Source: Perca fluviatilis (lineage: Eukaryota; Chordata; Actinopteri; Perciformes; Percidae). Taken from it: 64,000 nt of DNA. The stretch spans positions 7,409,614-7,473,613 of the forward strand of contig NC_053120.1 of assembly GCF_010015445.1 (NCBI RefSeq), in the 5' to 3' direction. The notes beneath the pieces were generated by a model. The model saw only the letters and a program-made list of their open reading frames with translations, was not told the origin of the DNA and searched no databases. Shown here piece after piece: positions 1 through 12,500 of the stretch (position 1 is the stretch's first letter; each line of letters begins with the position of its first letter). A program made the position numbers and the translations under genes.

Positions 1-221
1 CACTGGACTTTTTTTAGAGTTCAGTATGACTGTGTCGACTGCTTTCTAAATTAAAACAATGTGACGTGATGAAGGCTCTTGGCCAGCGGTTTGTTCAGGT
101 GCTCTGTATTGCTCAAAGACAGAGTAGCTGCTTGAAGAGAAACTCAACACCAGGCTGAAAAGCACTGTTTGTATTACCCTCTGTGGTTGAAAGTTTCAAG
201 CCTATGCCACTTCTTTCTTCA

Positions 222-388
222 TTTTTTTTTTTTCAAGATGATTATTTTATTGCTTTTTTATTTGAAAGTAATGCGGCAGACAGGAAGTGGTGGGAGAGAA
301 GGTCCGCGGTTGGAATTGAACCGTGGACATTGCGGTCACAGTATGTGGCATGCGTTGTAACCATTCGGCTAACAGGGTGCCACCGCCT
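222..388 (-). repeat. tRNA-derived SINE, minus strand
   Basis: Read on the minus strand, this stretch has a pol III A box (TAGCCGAATGG, at 361-371) and a B box (GGTTCAATTCC, at 312-322). A short unrelated body follows and ends in an A-rich tail, seen as the T run at 222-233. The promoter spacing is tRNA-like, but the flanks do not pair into a cloverleaf, so this is a retroposed SINE and not a tRNA gene. No clear target-site duplication was seen. Confidence 0.75.
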
Positions 389-1283
389 ATTTCACATGTA
401 CAGTACAACACCACCCACTTCTGGATTCACCCAGTTGTGGTCAGAAGTGTGCGCTGTAACAGCATCTGTAAACACACACGACAGTGGTGTCACTGTGCGC
501 CGTCACCGAGGAGTACACTTCTACGTCACAGCAGCAAGGTGAGAAGCTAAGGCTACTCACTAGATGTGTAGCGTGGTTATGACACAATCATTAGCCTATT
601 TTTACAAAAACGGCTGCTACAGGGCCATAAAGTGAGATACAAGGTAATGGAGCCTTTTATACATTGTTGTGTTTCTTTAGAAATAAACAACGGACAAATA
701 GAGGCTTTAAACGCTTCAGATGTAAAGTTATTCGCTGTGAGAGTGACGCCAAAATGAATGGGAGTCAATGGGATGCTAGCGGAAGGTGATGGCTTGTTAG
801 CCTCAGAATCTCCCCATAGGAGGTACGCTTTCCGGATGCTCGCTTACCCCCCTTGGGTATACTCCACCCGTTGCTGGTAGTTGCCATGGTAACGTTAGTA
901 GCTTAGTCTCAGAGAACGAGACGTCATGACCCAATCAGGTGGCGAAACGTTGGCATCCGTGTCGGTGTTGCCAAAGGTCTACGTGTGCGGCCGTTGAGAC
1001 TGCAACACAACCCCGCAGATAACAAACCAAAACGGGGTCGGAAGTTTTATCAAATTTCTCCAGTTTAGGGGCTCTGAAACGCCAGAGCAGTGCAGGCATT
1101 TCTACTGCCACCAGTGGATGATAAACGTGTCACATTTTGACATTGGCACCCATATAACTAAAAGCCCCGGTATGTTTGAAATTAATTTCAGACCTGCTCT
1201 GAAGGGCCACACTTGAAGAGGGACAAGACGTGATGGCCATTCAAATTGGGATACGGGAACACACACTTTCAGACAGTATCTCC
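389..1283. other. intergenic or dusp22 intron sequence, nothing recognised
   Basis: No exon-like reading frame with homology that I recognise, no long simple repeat and no clear transposon end. It is probably intronic sequence of the dusp22 gene, whose last exon lies at 3261-3416, but no upstream dusp22 exon could be found. Confidence 0.4.
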
Positions 1284-1826
1284 TTAAAGTGACCATATTA
1301 TGAAAAAAATCATTTGGGGTGTTATTTTGTGTCTCTTGTGCTTCCACACACATACAATCTTGGAAAAAAAAACATCCATGCTGTTTTGAGTGAGATACGG
1401 GTTTCTGAATGTGTCCTGCCTTCAGTCTCCGGGTGAGCTGTTCAAAATCTGCTGGGCTTTCTACGTCACTAGCCGAAACGAGGGGCCTAGGGGGCTAACC
1501 GTTAGCTAGCTTGTTCTCAATGGCAAAACACTGCTACAACACACACAAATTCACCCTAATCTACAAACATGTCCCTGTTCTGCAGGTATTCCACGCAAAG
1601 TTGGAAGTGCGCCCTCGTTTAGAAGAAGTCTCTCGGCTAATCCTGCCTTGTACAGGCCGAAGTTGGAGAAACAGCTAGCTAGCTGATGTGATCTTACCTA
1701 GCTACTGCGCATGTGCGACTGACAACAAAGATGGTACAGAAGTAGGATGTCTCACTCTGTAGCTAAAACAGAGACCTGAACACACAGGGTGAAAAGAGGA
1801 GCTGCAGCAATGTGCAGTTTCAAAAA
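1284..1826. mobile_element. one-ended copy of the TTAA-flanked MITE family
   Basis: It starts with TTAA (1284-1287) followed by AGTGACCATATTATG, close to the terminal repeats of the complete element at 36253-36962. The internal part (for example the stretch ending GAGGAGCTGCAGCAATGTGC near 1820) matches the elements at 14447-14977 and 36253-36962. The second terminus is missing, and the sequence passes into another repeat near 1827. Confidence 0.6.
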
Positions 1827-2206
1827 TTACAATTCCAGTAGAATCGTTTCTTTATTGGAATCTTTTGGAGGATTTGGTTTCAAATCTGATCATGGGTTGC
1901 AAATTTAACATGCGCAAGTTGTGGTTTCCGTAGCAGCCAGGCGCTTGTTGTGTTGCAGCTTTGGAGCACAGTAAGCAGCGCTCTAGTGTGGCTTTATTTT
2001 AAATTGAAAAAGCCCGGTAAAACTGCAACCCACCATTGAATCAAAATAAAACTTTCCTCTTATTTGTGAAATAAGCATGTGTCCCCTTTCAACTCCACCC
2101 CTCAAAGAATCGGAATCAAGAATCGATAAGAACCGGAATTGAAAAGAAGAATCGCAATTGGAATCAGAATCGTTAAAGTCCAAACGATGCCCAACCCTAA
2201 CCCTAC
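1827..2206. mobile_element. hAT-like element fragment (right end at about 2206)
   Basis: The block contains many degenerate copies of GAATCGGAAT-type sequence (2105-2185) and ends with GCCCAACCCTA. That resembles the hAT-type terminus seen at 26400 and 35477. The left terminus was not identified, so the extent is approximate. Confidence 0.4.
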
Positions 2207-2615
2207 AGAACTTCTCTGTTTCTCAGAGGGGCAGCTCTGCTGACTGGCTTTCACTTCCTGTTCCAAGAGCTCAGTCTGAATTTGGAAAAACACCTGACTC
2301 CTAGAACAAATTACAGCACTTCCTTAAAAATCAACTCACTTGTGCCTTTTGGACAATTTAGAAATCTGGTTTTAAACCTGCAAACTTTTACTTTTAATTT
2401 CTTTAGATAAGTGTACTCTCTTTTGCATCCTTATCATTGTAATTTATTCAGCAAATCATTTTTCAATTCAGAAAGTCAATTCATCATAAGTTTGCTTATG
2501 ATGGTGTCCCTTCTTTTCTGTGTTGTAAATCAGGGCTGCCCCTCAATGAGCTCTCGAGTTTATATAAAGGTAGAATGAGTAAATGATTGTCGGCTTGGGA
2601 AAGTTACAAAAATTG

Positions 2616-3093
2616 TCATTCGAAGAAAGGGACTTGGGAGGGGGTTTCAGATGCTGTTTGACGATCTGACGAGCAAGTAATTTTAAGCCTAACTAGTCCC
2701 GCATTACCAGACCTTCCTCCACAGCACAGGTTTATTGGCATTTCTTTAAACCAATCACAATCGTCTTGGGCGGCGCTAAGCGCCGGACAGAGCCACGGTG
2801 TCTCTGCAAAATAGCCTCGGGAAGGAACTTGTTTTGGTGGAACGTGTACGTTCAGAAGTTGTTTTAGTCGCGCAACAGAAAATCTGCAAAGATCTAAGGA
2901 GCAGTTAACCATAGTCCTCCTAAATCCACCAGAGATTAGAATTCCAACACAAAGAAAGCGGAAGGTGACGGACATCCAGGGCGAAAAGAGGGACATTCGG
3001 CTGAATTTCCGGCGGCACCGGAGCAATCCCGGAAGTGGAACGTCGTGGTTATAGACTGGAAGCCTACTGACCCATGAAACACACTTGCCCTTA
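2616..3093. repeat. probable interspersed repeat
   Basis: The right part (AAAGCGGAAGGTGACGGACA near 2955) resembles the segment GAGCGGAAAGCGAGGGACAT near 10870 in irf4, so both are likely members of one dispersed family. Ends were not determined. The frames here have no recognisable protein similarity. Confidence 0.35.
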
Positions 3094-3260
3094 CCACCGG
3101 TAACAAATGGTGTTGCCTAAAACAACTAGGACTGAAATCCAACTTGAACTACCCTCCTCTTTGTCTCTTTCCTGTCACACCCTCCATCGCTTTGATTCTG
3201 TCTCAGCTGTCATCTATTCATCTGACTCACTTTTACACTCCCTCTGCTTCCCCCCCGCAG

Positions 3261-3416
3261 TATCAGGCCTGGTGGAAGGAACGGTACGGGAAGAACTCGT
3301 TCAACGATGACGAGAAGATTGAAAACCTTTTAACTCGGAAATCCAACAGCGACAGCAGCAGCAGCAATAGCATAACAACCAGCATCACACCTGAGCTGGG
3401 CACAAGTGGCACCTGA
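3261..3416 (+). CDS. dusp22: dual-specificity phosphatase 22, last coding exon (partial gene)
   Basis: A polypyrimidine tract ending CCCCGCAG (to 3260) is followed by an open frame of 51 codons ending in TGA at 3414-3416. The peptide starts YQAWWKERYGKNSFNDDEK and ends in a serine-rich tail (a run of Ser and Asn near its middle, C-terminus GTSGT). The start resembles the region after the catalytic domain of DUSP22/JSP1 proteins, where a Tyr/Arg-Gln-x-Trp-x-Lys-Glu stretch precedes the tail. DUSP22 is a small atypical dual-specificity phosphatase acting on the JNK pathway. The catalytic HCxxGxSRS loop is not in the window; earlier exons must lie to the left. The call rests strongly on position: DUSP22 is the known neighbour of IRF4 in vertebrates. 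The exact exon phase is not proven, though the open frame begins with a complete codon at 3261. A related atypical DUSP cannot be excluded from the peptide alone. Confidence 0.7.
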   Translation, partial: YQAWWKERYGKNSFNDDEKIENLLTRKSNSDSSSSNSITTSITPELGTSGT

Positions 3417-4085
3417 AAGAAATGTCTTCTAAGAGTCTCGTCTTTCCTGAAATCAAGCAGCTGAAGGACTGCTATTATTGTCATTATTAGAATTATTATC
3501 AGCTGTTTTTCTTCATCGTCAACCCTGCGGAGTAAAGCTACAGCAGGAACCTGTTCTGTACCCATATTACCTTGAATCTCATGTTTGCAGAAAGGCTGAG
3601 GAGTCATGTGAGGGGGGAATTTTTTCATGCCATTATCTCAGCCCCTCTTTCGTCATGTCATGTCCTCGCCTCTAACTGTCAAAAACACATGCAAGGGCAG
3701 TCAAGCATGACACCAAGGAAATATGTACATACAGTCCACAGTGTGAACACACATTTAGCCGCATTCCCTCCCCCGGTTAGTTATGTTATGTTGTGTTGAC
3801 TTGAAATATGAGTATTACTTACTGTAGACAGTGTGGAAGCTGAAGAATACTGTATCAGTATCCAGTAAAACAGTATCAGAAGCAGTATTTATTTATAACT
3901 CTGTTTTATTCCTTAATGTGTATTTTTGTTTTTGTTGTAAAAATGTGTTCATGGTCTAAATTAGACTCTCAATTATAACATCTTGTGGAGTTAATGATTG
4001 ACACCTACATTTCTGCTCCAGATGATATAGGCATTTACACATGAATTTGCATTTTATTTAATAAAATCCATTAATTGAGTTTGAA
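3417..4085 (+). other. dusp22: probable 3' untranslated region of dusp22
   Basis: AT-rich, repeat-poor sequence follows the TGA codon and contains an AATAAA poly(A) signal at 4060-4065. The transcript probably ends about 15-25 bases later. The true end is inferred. Confidence 0.5.
4060..4065 (+). terminator. dusp22: candidate poly(A) signal of dusp22
   Basis: Canonical AATAAA about 640 bases after the dusp22 stop codon. It is the first such signal after the stop. Confidence 0.5.
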
Positions 4086-4367
4086 TTTTATTTGATAGGG
4101 ATGAAGCAATTCAACATAGTTCCATCACAGGGCACGCAAACTGCTGCACAGAGAGATTATGGCTAACTTTCAACTTTTCATCAAGTGAATATTTCTTTAT
4201 CTATTTAAAGCAGTGGTTACTAACCTGGAGGCTGGAACCCCAATAAGGATTGGGAAGGCATAAAACATGTTAAAACCGATTTCTGCGACACGAATTAAAG
4301 CATAATTTGAGACATTTCAGGCCTTTTACAAAATATTAAAATAAAACAAGAGTCTTTGGTGGAACTG

Positions 4368-5230
4368 GTCAGTGGTGGAAGACATATTTAGATCCTTTAC
4401 TTAAGTAAAAGTAGCAACGTAGAATATAAAAATACTCTGTTACAAGTAAACATCCTGATGCATTGTGTGAGCAGAATTTGAAAGTTGGTTTGAGGTGGTA
4501 TTTTAACTACTTGATATTCTGCGGCGTAGTTTAATCTATACAACATTCATTATATTTTATAAATTGATCATTAACTTTTTTTTTCTTCTTAATATTAGGG
4601 TTATTGTTATGACACATTTTTATTTGTTTTGGATCTAGTTCTCTACTAAAAAATGGTATGTTTAAAACTTGAGTGTATGTGTGTGTGTGTGCCCAAAGGC
4701 AGTGGTACAATAGTAATAGTAAGTGCTTAATGTACTTAAATACTGTTATTAATTACAATTTGGAGGTAGGAATCTCTACTATTTTAGGGTATTTCACAGC
4801 TTTTCAGAGGGAAATTTTGTGTGTTGTATTGTACACTCATCTGATTTGTCTGCTATAGTGACCAATTACTTTACAGATTAAGATTTTATGTAAAACATAT
4901 GCTGATTTTTTATAAAATACGATGCATTGCAGGCCACATTATTGATTAAACTACCTGACAGTGTATGAAATAGTTGAAATTAGCTCCACCTCGACCATGT
5001 TTCTAATAGGTTAATATCAGTAATGATAATCAAATTATGTAGCCTATCATATTACATCCATTATTACAACACTGACAGGAGCCAATTCTGCAGAATGAAT
5101 ACTTTTAATTTTGAGACTTTAAGTTGAATTAGTTCTAATTGTAGTACTGTTACTTTTAAAGTAGACTATTTAAACGCAGGATTTGAGTATTTTTATATTT
5201 TAAGTAAAGTAATACATGTAAATGTAGAGC
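4368..5230. repeat. probable MITE-like repeat
   Basis: The block begins with CAGTGGTGGAAGACATATTT and a CTTTACTTAAGTAAAAGTA stretch. It ends with a degenerate inverted version (TTTAAGTAAAGTAATACATG near 5198-5217). This layout is typical of a short fish DNA element whose ends begin CAGTGGTGGAA. Target duplications were not found and the right end is uncertain. Confidence 0.45.
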
Positions 5231-5299
5231 TGATTTAGAGCGTTACAGTGAGGATTTTTAATTGTTTTGTATTTTGTATGGAACCTTTACTGCTATTTC

Positions 5300-5711
5300 T
5301 AAGACACCTCGATGGACCGTAGACATTGTGCTCACCCAATAACGTAGGCTATTTGGTATTTGTAGCCGAGGCTATATAATACGGTAGCCTATATGACACA
5401 GTTTATAATAATCCCAGCCGGTAGGCTGTTGTTGTCTAATTGTCTGCGGTATCATCGCAGTTTTTCTTTATAATCTTCCAACGGCAACAAGCTCAGGTTT
5501 CTTTTTTGTTGTTGTTGCGCATCACTTCTGCTGCAGGACCGATCTCTAGTTACTTTTCGTAAAGCTTTATCATTTCAAAGAATTGTTTTCGTCTCCGTCC
5601 TATATGAGTTTCCACGTGTGCGGGTTTGTAACACTTCAGACTGACGCCGGCAGGGTTTCCCCCGGTGTGTGTTACTGGAGACCGGCCACTGTGCGCGCGC
5701 TGATAAGCTTC

Positions 5712-5776
<65 letters not shown>

Positions 5777-5933
5777 AGCAGCAGCAGGTGCGTCCTCCTC
5801 AGCATCCCCGGATCCGTGTCTCCGCCCTCCCGCTGCTCGCTATAGGCTGGAGGATTTAAGCGGGCCCGCCGTAATGATGAGGGCTTTCTGAGACTGATTG
5901 ATTTCAAAACTTGACGGGTTTCGAGTTTCACAG
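5300..5933 (+). promoter_or_regulatory. irf4: irf4 promoter region and non-coding exon 1
   Basis: The region ends in a good splice donor (CAG|GTAAGAG, exon end at 5933), as expected for the untranslated first exon of IRF4 genes. GC content and CpG frequency rise from about 5580 onwards. A 60-bp GA tract lies at 5714-5773. The transcription start cannot be fixed, and I see no unequivocal TATA box or NF-kB site. Confidence 0.5.
5714..5773 (+). repeat. (GA)30 microsatellite
   Basis: Uninterrupted GA dinucleotides, about 30 copies, lying 160 bases upstream of the irf4 exon 1 donor. It is therefore in the proximal promoter or 5' untranslated region. Confidence 0.95.
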
Positions 5934-6159
5934 GTAAGAGCAGCTCGGCACGCCATTAGCACACTAAAACTAGAGCACATTAAAAGCCACGTTAGTCTGC
6001 GTGGGAGAGCGGGGTTAGCGAGTTTTAGCCCTACTGAACGTGGATAGACTCATCCCTCTCTGCTAAACTTGCACTACTTTCAAAACACATAATCAGCAGC
6101 ACACTGCGCACCGATACAGGGGCTAAGTGGAGTTGTGACGTGCGTGTGTGTTTGGACAG

Positions 6160-6359
6160 AGATGAACGCAGAGGTGGATTACGGAGGCTCCGGGAGCAGC
6201 GGGAACGGAAAGCTGCGCCAGTGGCTCATCGAGCAGGTGGACTCCGGCAAATACCCCGGGCTGGTGTGGGAGAACGACGAGAAGAACATCTTCAGGATAC
6301 CGTGGAAACACGCCGGGAAACAGGACTACAACCGCGATGAGGATGCCGCGCTTTTCAAG
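6160..6359 (+). CDS. irf4: irf4 exon 2 (first coding exon)
   Basis: The acceptor is GGACAG to 6159, the ATG is at 6162 and the donor is AAG|GTAAGA. It encodes 66 residues, through RIPWKHAGKQDYNRDE to ALFK, the first half of the DNA-binding domain with three of the five tryptophans. Phase 0 at the end. Confidence 0.95.
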
Positions 6360-6446
6360 GTAAGAGACTCGCACCCTACTCTGTTTAATCCAGACAGAAC
6401 GAAAAATGACTTTCAGAATAAAAGTAGAAAAACTGGTGTGCAAACT

Positions 6447-6508
<62 letters not shown>

Positions 6509-9500
6509 AACCCATCGTTTTCAAATGATTCAAAGGGAGATCATTTCTCTCATTTCTGTTTTAGGCTACCGTAGATTTTTTAATCGTACTTAATGGTGCT
6601 TTTCACAAAGTATTTGAGGCTTAATCACTTAGGGTAATCAAAGGAACATTAACCAGTTTGTCTTGCACATTTCATCTTTTTAATATTGAATGTAAAACAC
6701 GCCTTTGTGTATGAAATGTGCAATAAAAAAAAAAAGAAGGGCTGCATCGATTCTCTTCATGATCGATTAGTCTGCTGACTACTTTGTTGATTGTTATTTG
6801 GTCTATTAAATGTCAGAAAATAGTTGAAAATAAGTGTTCGACACAGGTTTCCAGGGACAAATGGGACTTCTTTAAAACGCTTGTTGTGTCTGAACAATAA
6901 TTCTAAATCAAAATCTAATCAATTTACTGTTAGGAATGAAAAATAGGACATATCAAAAACATTTAAGAAGTTTAACGTCGTTGCTGATTCATTTTCTGTT
7001 GATGTACCAATCAGTTAATCGACCAATCCTAATTGTTTTAGCTCTCTATTCACTTTCCCCACATGCTGGAGATCAGTGTGGTAGCCTACTTCTCTCATCC
7101 TCTCAGGCTAAACTTTGTTAAAGTTTTTTTTGAAGTTTTACCGGTTGTTGGTCTGCAGGCCTGGGCGCTGTTTAAAGGCAAGTTTCGGGAGGGGATCGAC
7201 AAGGCGGACCCGCCGACCTGGAAGACTCGCCTCCGCTGCGCCCTCAACAAGAGCAATGACTTCGAGGAGCTGGTGGAGAGGAGCCAACTGGACATCTCAG
7301 ACCCGTACAAAGTGTACCGCGTCATCCCTGAGGGCGCCAAGAAAAGTCAGTCCCAAATCATATATCACACATATCACTCTCAAATTGACGGCCCCCACTT
7401 CATTCTTCTTCCATCCTCTCAAAAGAATCTGTCTGGCTATCATTAAACTAGTCTGGACCCAGCTTCTTATGTGCTTACCTATTCCGCTTAATGTTTTAGC
7501 CATCTACAAATAATCTTAGGCTGAATGGAACCTGGGTCCCTGCAATCCGACATAGGTTGAAATGTGTGTGTTTAAGGTATTATGGTTGTTAGATGTTGTT
7601 ATGTTAAACTGGTTATAATGACACAAAGTTGGAAATTCTCTGCCATGATTGATAAAGGTCACTGACTCCTCAGTGCAGTAAAACACTTTTGAAGAGTCAC
7701 AAAGCCAAACCACTAGAGAAGGTCATGCTGCTTGATGTCAACAGCTGTGGAATTTTTCTGTGAAGACTTCTGTATGTGTTAAGATTGTTTTTTCTTCCTT
7801 CTGTCTTTTGTTTAGGACCCCGACAGGACGACAGTCCTCTGAGTCCAATGAGCTATCAGGTGCACTCCCCCTATCCTGCACTGCAGACTCAGGTGATTTG
7901 CATACACACGGAAATGAGTGTGCTTGAGAGAGAGAGAGAGAGAGAGGTTGGATGCTTAACAGAAACAATGGATGAGAAAGCATACTGTGCATGCTTGAAT
8001 GACCTCGGATGCACCAGATGCCAGGTCACAGGTTTTATGAGTTGCATCACAAAATCTTACTGACGCTGACTTCAATTGCTGCTGGAAATGCTGAAATTAT
8101 CAGAAAATCATCACACAGGACGAGGACAGTGTCCAATTTGTAATTCTGGTAGACAAATAATAAATTCCTTTATTTAACTCAACTATTTGTCTTAAAGTAG
8201 TCTAAAGATAATGAAAAAAGGATGCCGTGTATAATTGTGGAATGCAAACTATTAACTTTACTAGTAATGACTAACAAAAACTCTGTAAGTACTAACAATG
8301 TAAATATACTGTATATGAAATAGGTTTGAAAATGCATTATTATTCCCTTAATCCTCCTTAAGACAAGGATTTTACATGGCAGCACAAGGACTCAAAACAA
8401 AATCAATGACAGAAGTTACATCGTCATAATTACCATTTAAATTTGGAAGCTGGAGCGTGCATGTGTCCAGTAAAGTCGGATTATGTTAACTTTATTATTA
8501 TGTAAACTTGGTTGTTTGTGTGTCTGTCTGTAGATGCCACAGTACGTGCCCACACCAGAGTGTGGCTGGAGAGATTACTGTCAGGAACAGGCCGCCCTGC
8601 CTGAGCTGCCCTACACTCAGTGTCCCTGTCCCCCCCGCAGCCTGCCATGGCAGGGCCCGTCCATGGAGAATGGTACGTTACTCAATATGCAGAATATATT
8701 GGTGGGCTCCTGGGATGCATGGACTGGGGATAGACGTATGCAATGTGCTTACGGTGTTAGCATATATACATAATATGTTTATTTGGTTTACAGTTTGTTG
8801 TTTATTTTGTTGTTATTTTATTGTATTGAATATTATGGCTATTATTTCATCTTGTCTTAAATTTTGTATAGGGAGGGGGTGATGGCAAGGGGGCTCAGAT
8901 GGGGAGGTGATGTGTCCATGTTGGGAATTATTTGATATGTGTTGTTATTGAGACTGAGTCTGCCCCTCTGTGTGTGCAGGATACCAGCTCAGAGCCTCGA
9001 TTTACTCGTACGGTCCTGCTGACAGCCAGCCCTCGCCTTTCTCGCTGGACGCCAGCATCAGATCAGCGGAGGCGCTCTCAGGTAAACACTTTCATTTCAC
9101 TTTTTCTCTCTGCACGCTATAAAATCTGAAGGAAGGGAGGGAGGGTACTGTTGGTCCAGTGATGTCCTCAGCTGAGCTTTAGATGCGGTTTCAACGTGGC
9201 TGCAGCTCTCAGAATCCTTTAAACAAAACCATAAATTAGGACCAAACAGTGAAAACATCTTTACTGTGTAATGTATACATGCCTGGAAATATAACAGACA
9301 CCTGTTTGTTTAACTTTTAATCTACAGTATGTAGCCTAATTGTAGCCTACGTCCATTTAGACATCTATAAAACGGCTAACGCAAAACTGCAGAAAGGATT
9401 TGGATAACACTGCTATGATATTGGGAAGATTAATCCAACTGCACATTGTTTTGCTAAGCTTAACAAATATAATAATTGCCCTGATGAGGGCGCTATAATT

Positions 9501-12500
9501 AAAGTTTAAACCCCTTAGGCTGGCGTTTCGATACCTGCAAAGCACCAGTGCCTGGGACGTGTAATGGCTGTAGCATCTGTCAGCTAGATTTGGTTATGTA
9601 CTGCCCCCTAGTGGCCACGGAACTTATTTACTGCCCCCTAGTGACAGGAAATGAATGAATGCAGCTTTAATGAAACTTGGAGGGATTGCAGTGTTTTGAC
9701 ATTAAGAAAATACAATAAGCCTGATGGAGGCACTAGCTTAAGCTGACAAGCCAGACCCACATCCAGATGTTGGGTCTGGGAACTCACCATTGACAGGGCT
9801 CAATCCGAGAGGCGGGAATAAACAGTTGTCTTTCAAATATCCTCTGCACGCACTAGGACACCACTACAACCAGGCAGAGCAACGAAGAAGGTAGAGAAGC
9901 TAGTTGATTGATTAAACTTTTGCCATATCCGGTCGGCAAAACTCCGAACACATCTTCCTTTTTTAAGAATGACTTCAGTGCCGTTCTTTGTTCTTTTCTC
10001 AAAGAAAAGCTGAACTCCAAGTCTTCCAGAAGACCGCTGTTCCCAGCAGCAGTAGCCATAAGCCCCGCCCACCGACTCTATACACGATATGATTGGCCTG
10101 ACCAGAATTTACTGCCGCTAGGGTGTGTCTAGATTTCTAGACTAGCTTCAGTTTAAGGTCTACATTTTTTTTTGTGATACTTCAGACATAGCTGGCCTAC
10201 TTTTTATGACATTTGAAGGGATGACATATTCTTTTGAAAGTGCTTCAAAACACTAAGTGGAGTGATGGTGGCACTATAATAAAAGTTTAACATTTCACAG
10301 TTTGAAGTCGGACACAAATCTTGCAACACAGTTCAAGATCAGAGAGTCCAAGTACTAACACGATGGCTCCACCCAGCTGACGCCATGTGTTTGTTCACTT
10401 CACTGTTCACCTGTTTCCCAGAGAACTACAAACCTTAGCAGCGCCGTATGGGGCAATACAATAATTTAGTTTGGTAGACACTAAAGTCGTTACATAAAAT
10501 AGAGAAACTTGAAACAGTCATCCACACTTTTTTAAAGTCATTTTCTGCCAGCTGATTAATCGATTATTCCCTTCATCGTAAATATATTCTCATATTTTCA
10601 GGCAAGCATACAGTAGCTGAAGTAACTGCTCTTACCAGTGTTCGTCCATAGCAATCCCGCCGGTCCCAAAACGTCCCGGTTAGAGAGGAAATGCCAGGAA
10701 CATATTCTTTGTAAATCTCTACAATCATTGCCCCGAAAGAACCAAGCAGGCCTGCCTTGTTTCACGATCCAAATTTTCTTCAAAACCTGACATTTTTTAG
10801 CGTGTAGCTTGCTGGCTCGAAGTGTGTTGTTGAGGAGAACGGAGTTAGACAGCGGCAACACACAGAGAGAGCGGAAAGCGAGGGACATCCGGCGCCGTTG
10901 ATCCAGACTAACGTGAACTCTACCTGTGTCCTCTTCTCCTCCTATCAGACTTCCGCCTGCATGTGTCTGTGTATTTCCGAGAAAATCATGTGAGGGAGGT
11001 GACCACCTCCAGTCTGGAGGGCTGCCACATCACCCCAGAAGAGAAGCACTACCTGCCGCCCGGAGGTCCCGAGGTGATCCCCCTGCCTGTGGACAGTCTC
11101 TCGGCCCACAGGATGGCAGAGGAGTGTCCCCCGAGTCCCCCGTCCAGCCTGGAGAGGGGAGTGTTACTGTGGATGGGCCAAGACGGACTGTACGCTCGGC
11201 GGCTGTGTCAGAGCCGAGTGTACTGGCAGGGAGGACTGCCCCAGTACGGGGACAAGCTCAACAAACTGGAGAGGGAGGTCACCTGTAAACTCCTCCACAC
11301 ACAGGACTACCTGACAGGTGAGACAGCAGAAAAGGGCTGCAGCTAATTTCATAATCATTGAATCTGGAGATTTGTATTTGATTGTCTATGATCGATAAGT
11401 CTACGAAGTATCAAAACGTGGTGAAAAAATGCCATCCCAGTTTTTCCTAAAGACCGAAGTGGCATCGTCAACTCAACAGTCCACATCCAAAGATATTCAA
11501 TTCACATTTAACGACAAACAATAGGAAATATTCACCTTTTTAAGAAGCTGGAACCAGCAAACGTTTGGCATATTGGTTTTATGAATGATGAACAATTGAT
11601 TATCATAAATGTTTGTCGATTAGTTCTTCAAACTGAAAGCATGTTGGACAACTCCTCTTCAGTACACCATGCTTTATTCACCAAATGTTTCCGGCCGCCC
11701 AGTTGTTGTAGAAACCTGGCTGTTCAATAACACTTAACTGCTGTTCTGAAATCAGTTTCAGACACCTCAAAGACTCTTCTAACCATCTGGATGAAACATA
11801 TTTCACTTTGCAGAATAAAAAAACAATTTTTTGACACATTTCCAAAGTTGCAACTATAGGTGGAAAAAAGCACATCTCTTTTGCTCTTTTAGTAAAACAC
11901 AAGCAAAATATGAACACGTTATTTTGTATGAAACTTTCAGAAAGAAACACCAATACAACTAATTAGATTTTTTGAGAAGAATTTGTACATGAGTTATGTC
12001 CTTTGTGGCTTTTATCTTTGTTAGAACAAAGAGTTGCAACTTGAGAAACAGGTAAAAAAAGTGCTGCTCTGTGTATCCTATGTAATGGTATTAGAGTACT
12101 TAAGAGGCAAACACTGGGGCTAAGGATAAACTTAACAGTCAGCAGTGCAGATTTGAATTCTTTAAAAATGTAGTTTGTGTTTCTCTGAACATACTTTGAG
12201 AAAAACTACAGCTCATTTACTGTAAGTCACTTAAGACAAAAGCCATCTCAGAACAAAACTTAATCCCCCCCCAAAGTCCAAATCCCTGTGTCAACCATAA
12301 CAAATGTGGTAGACCACCTCTTTTAAGTAGTATTTCATGATGAGGGAGCAGTCACATCATCCTCGCCCACATGCTAAGCCAGCCCCAGCTGTGTAAAAAG
12401 CCTGACAGCTAATTGTATTTGCATACATGGTGTGACCAGGACTTTCCATTTGAATCACCCCAAATGTCATGTCACTTCAAGTGAATTTCTCCTGAATTCG

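Noticed and set aside
1..3260. Additional dusp22 exons upstream of 3261
   Set aside because: No frame here encodes the HCxxGxSRS catalytic loop or other phosphatase motifs; the open frames fall in repeats.
5575..5931. Open frames across the GA tract near irf4 exon 1
   Set aside because: The Arg-Glu or Ser-Leu runs are only the translated GA microsatellite; irf4 coding starts at 6162.
6135..6161. Upstream in-frame ATG before the irf4 start
   Set aside because: It lies before the exon 2 acceptor (ACAG, to 6159), so it is intronic; the peptide it would add has no counterpart in IRF4 proteins.
9833..10072. A host helicase exon in irf4 intron 6
   Set aside because: The frame is too short, ends before the DExH box, lacks clear splice sites and lies within inverted terminal repeats, so a transposon origin is more likely.
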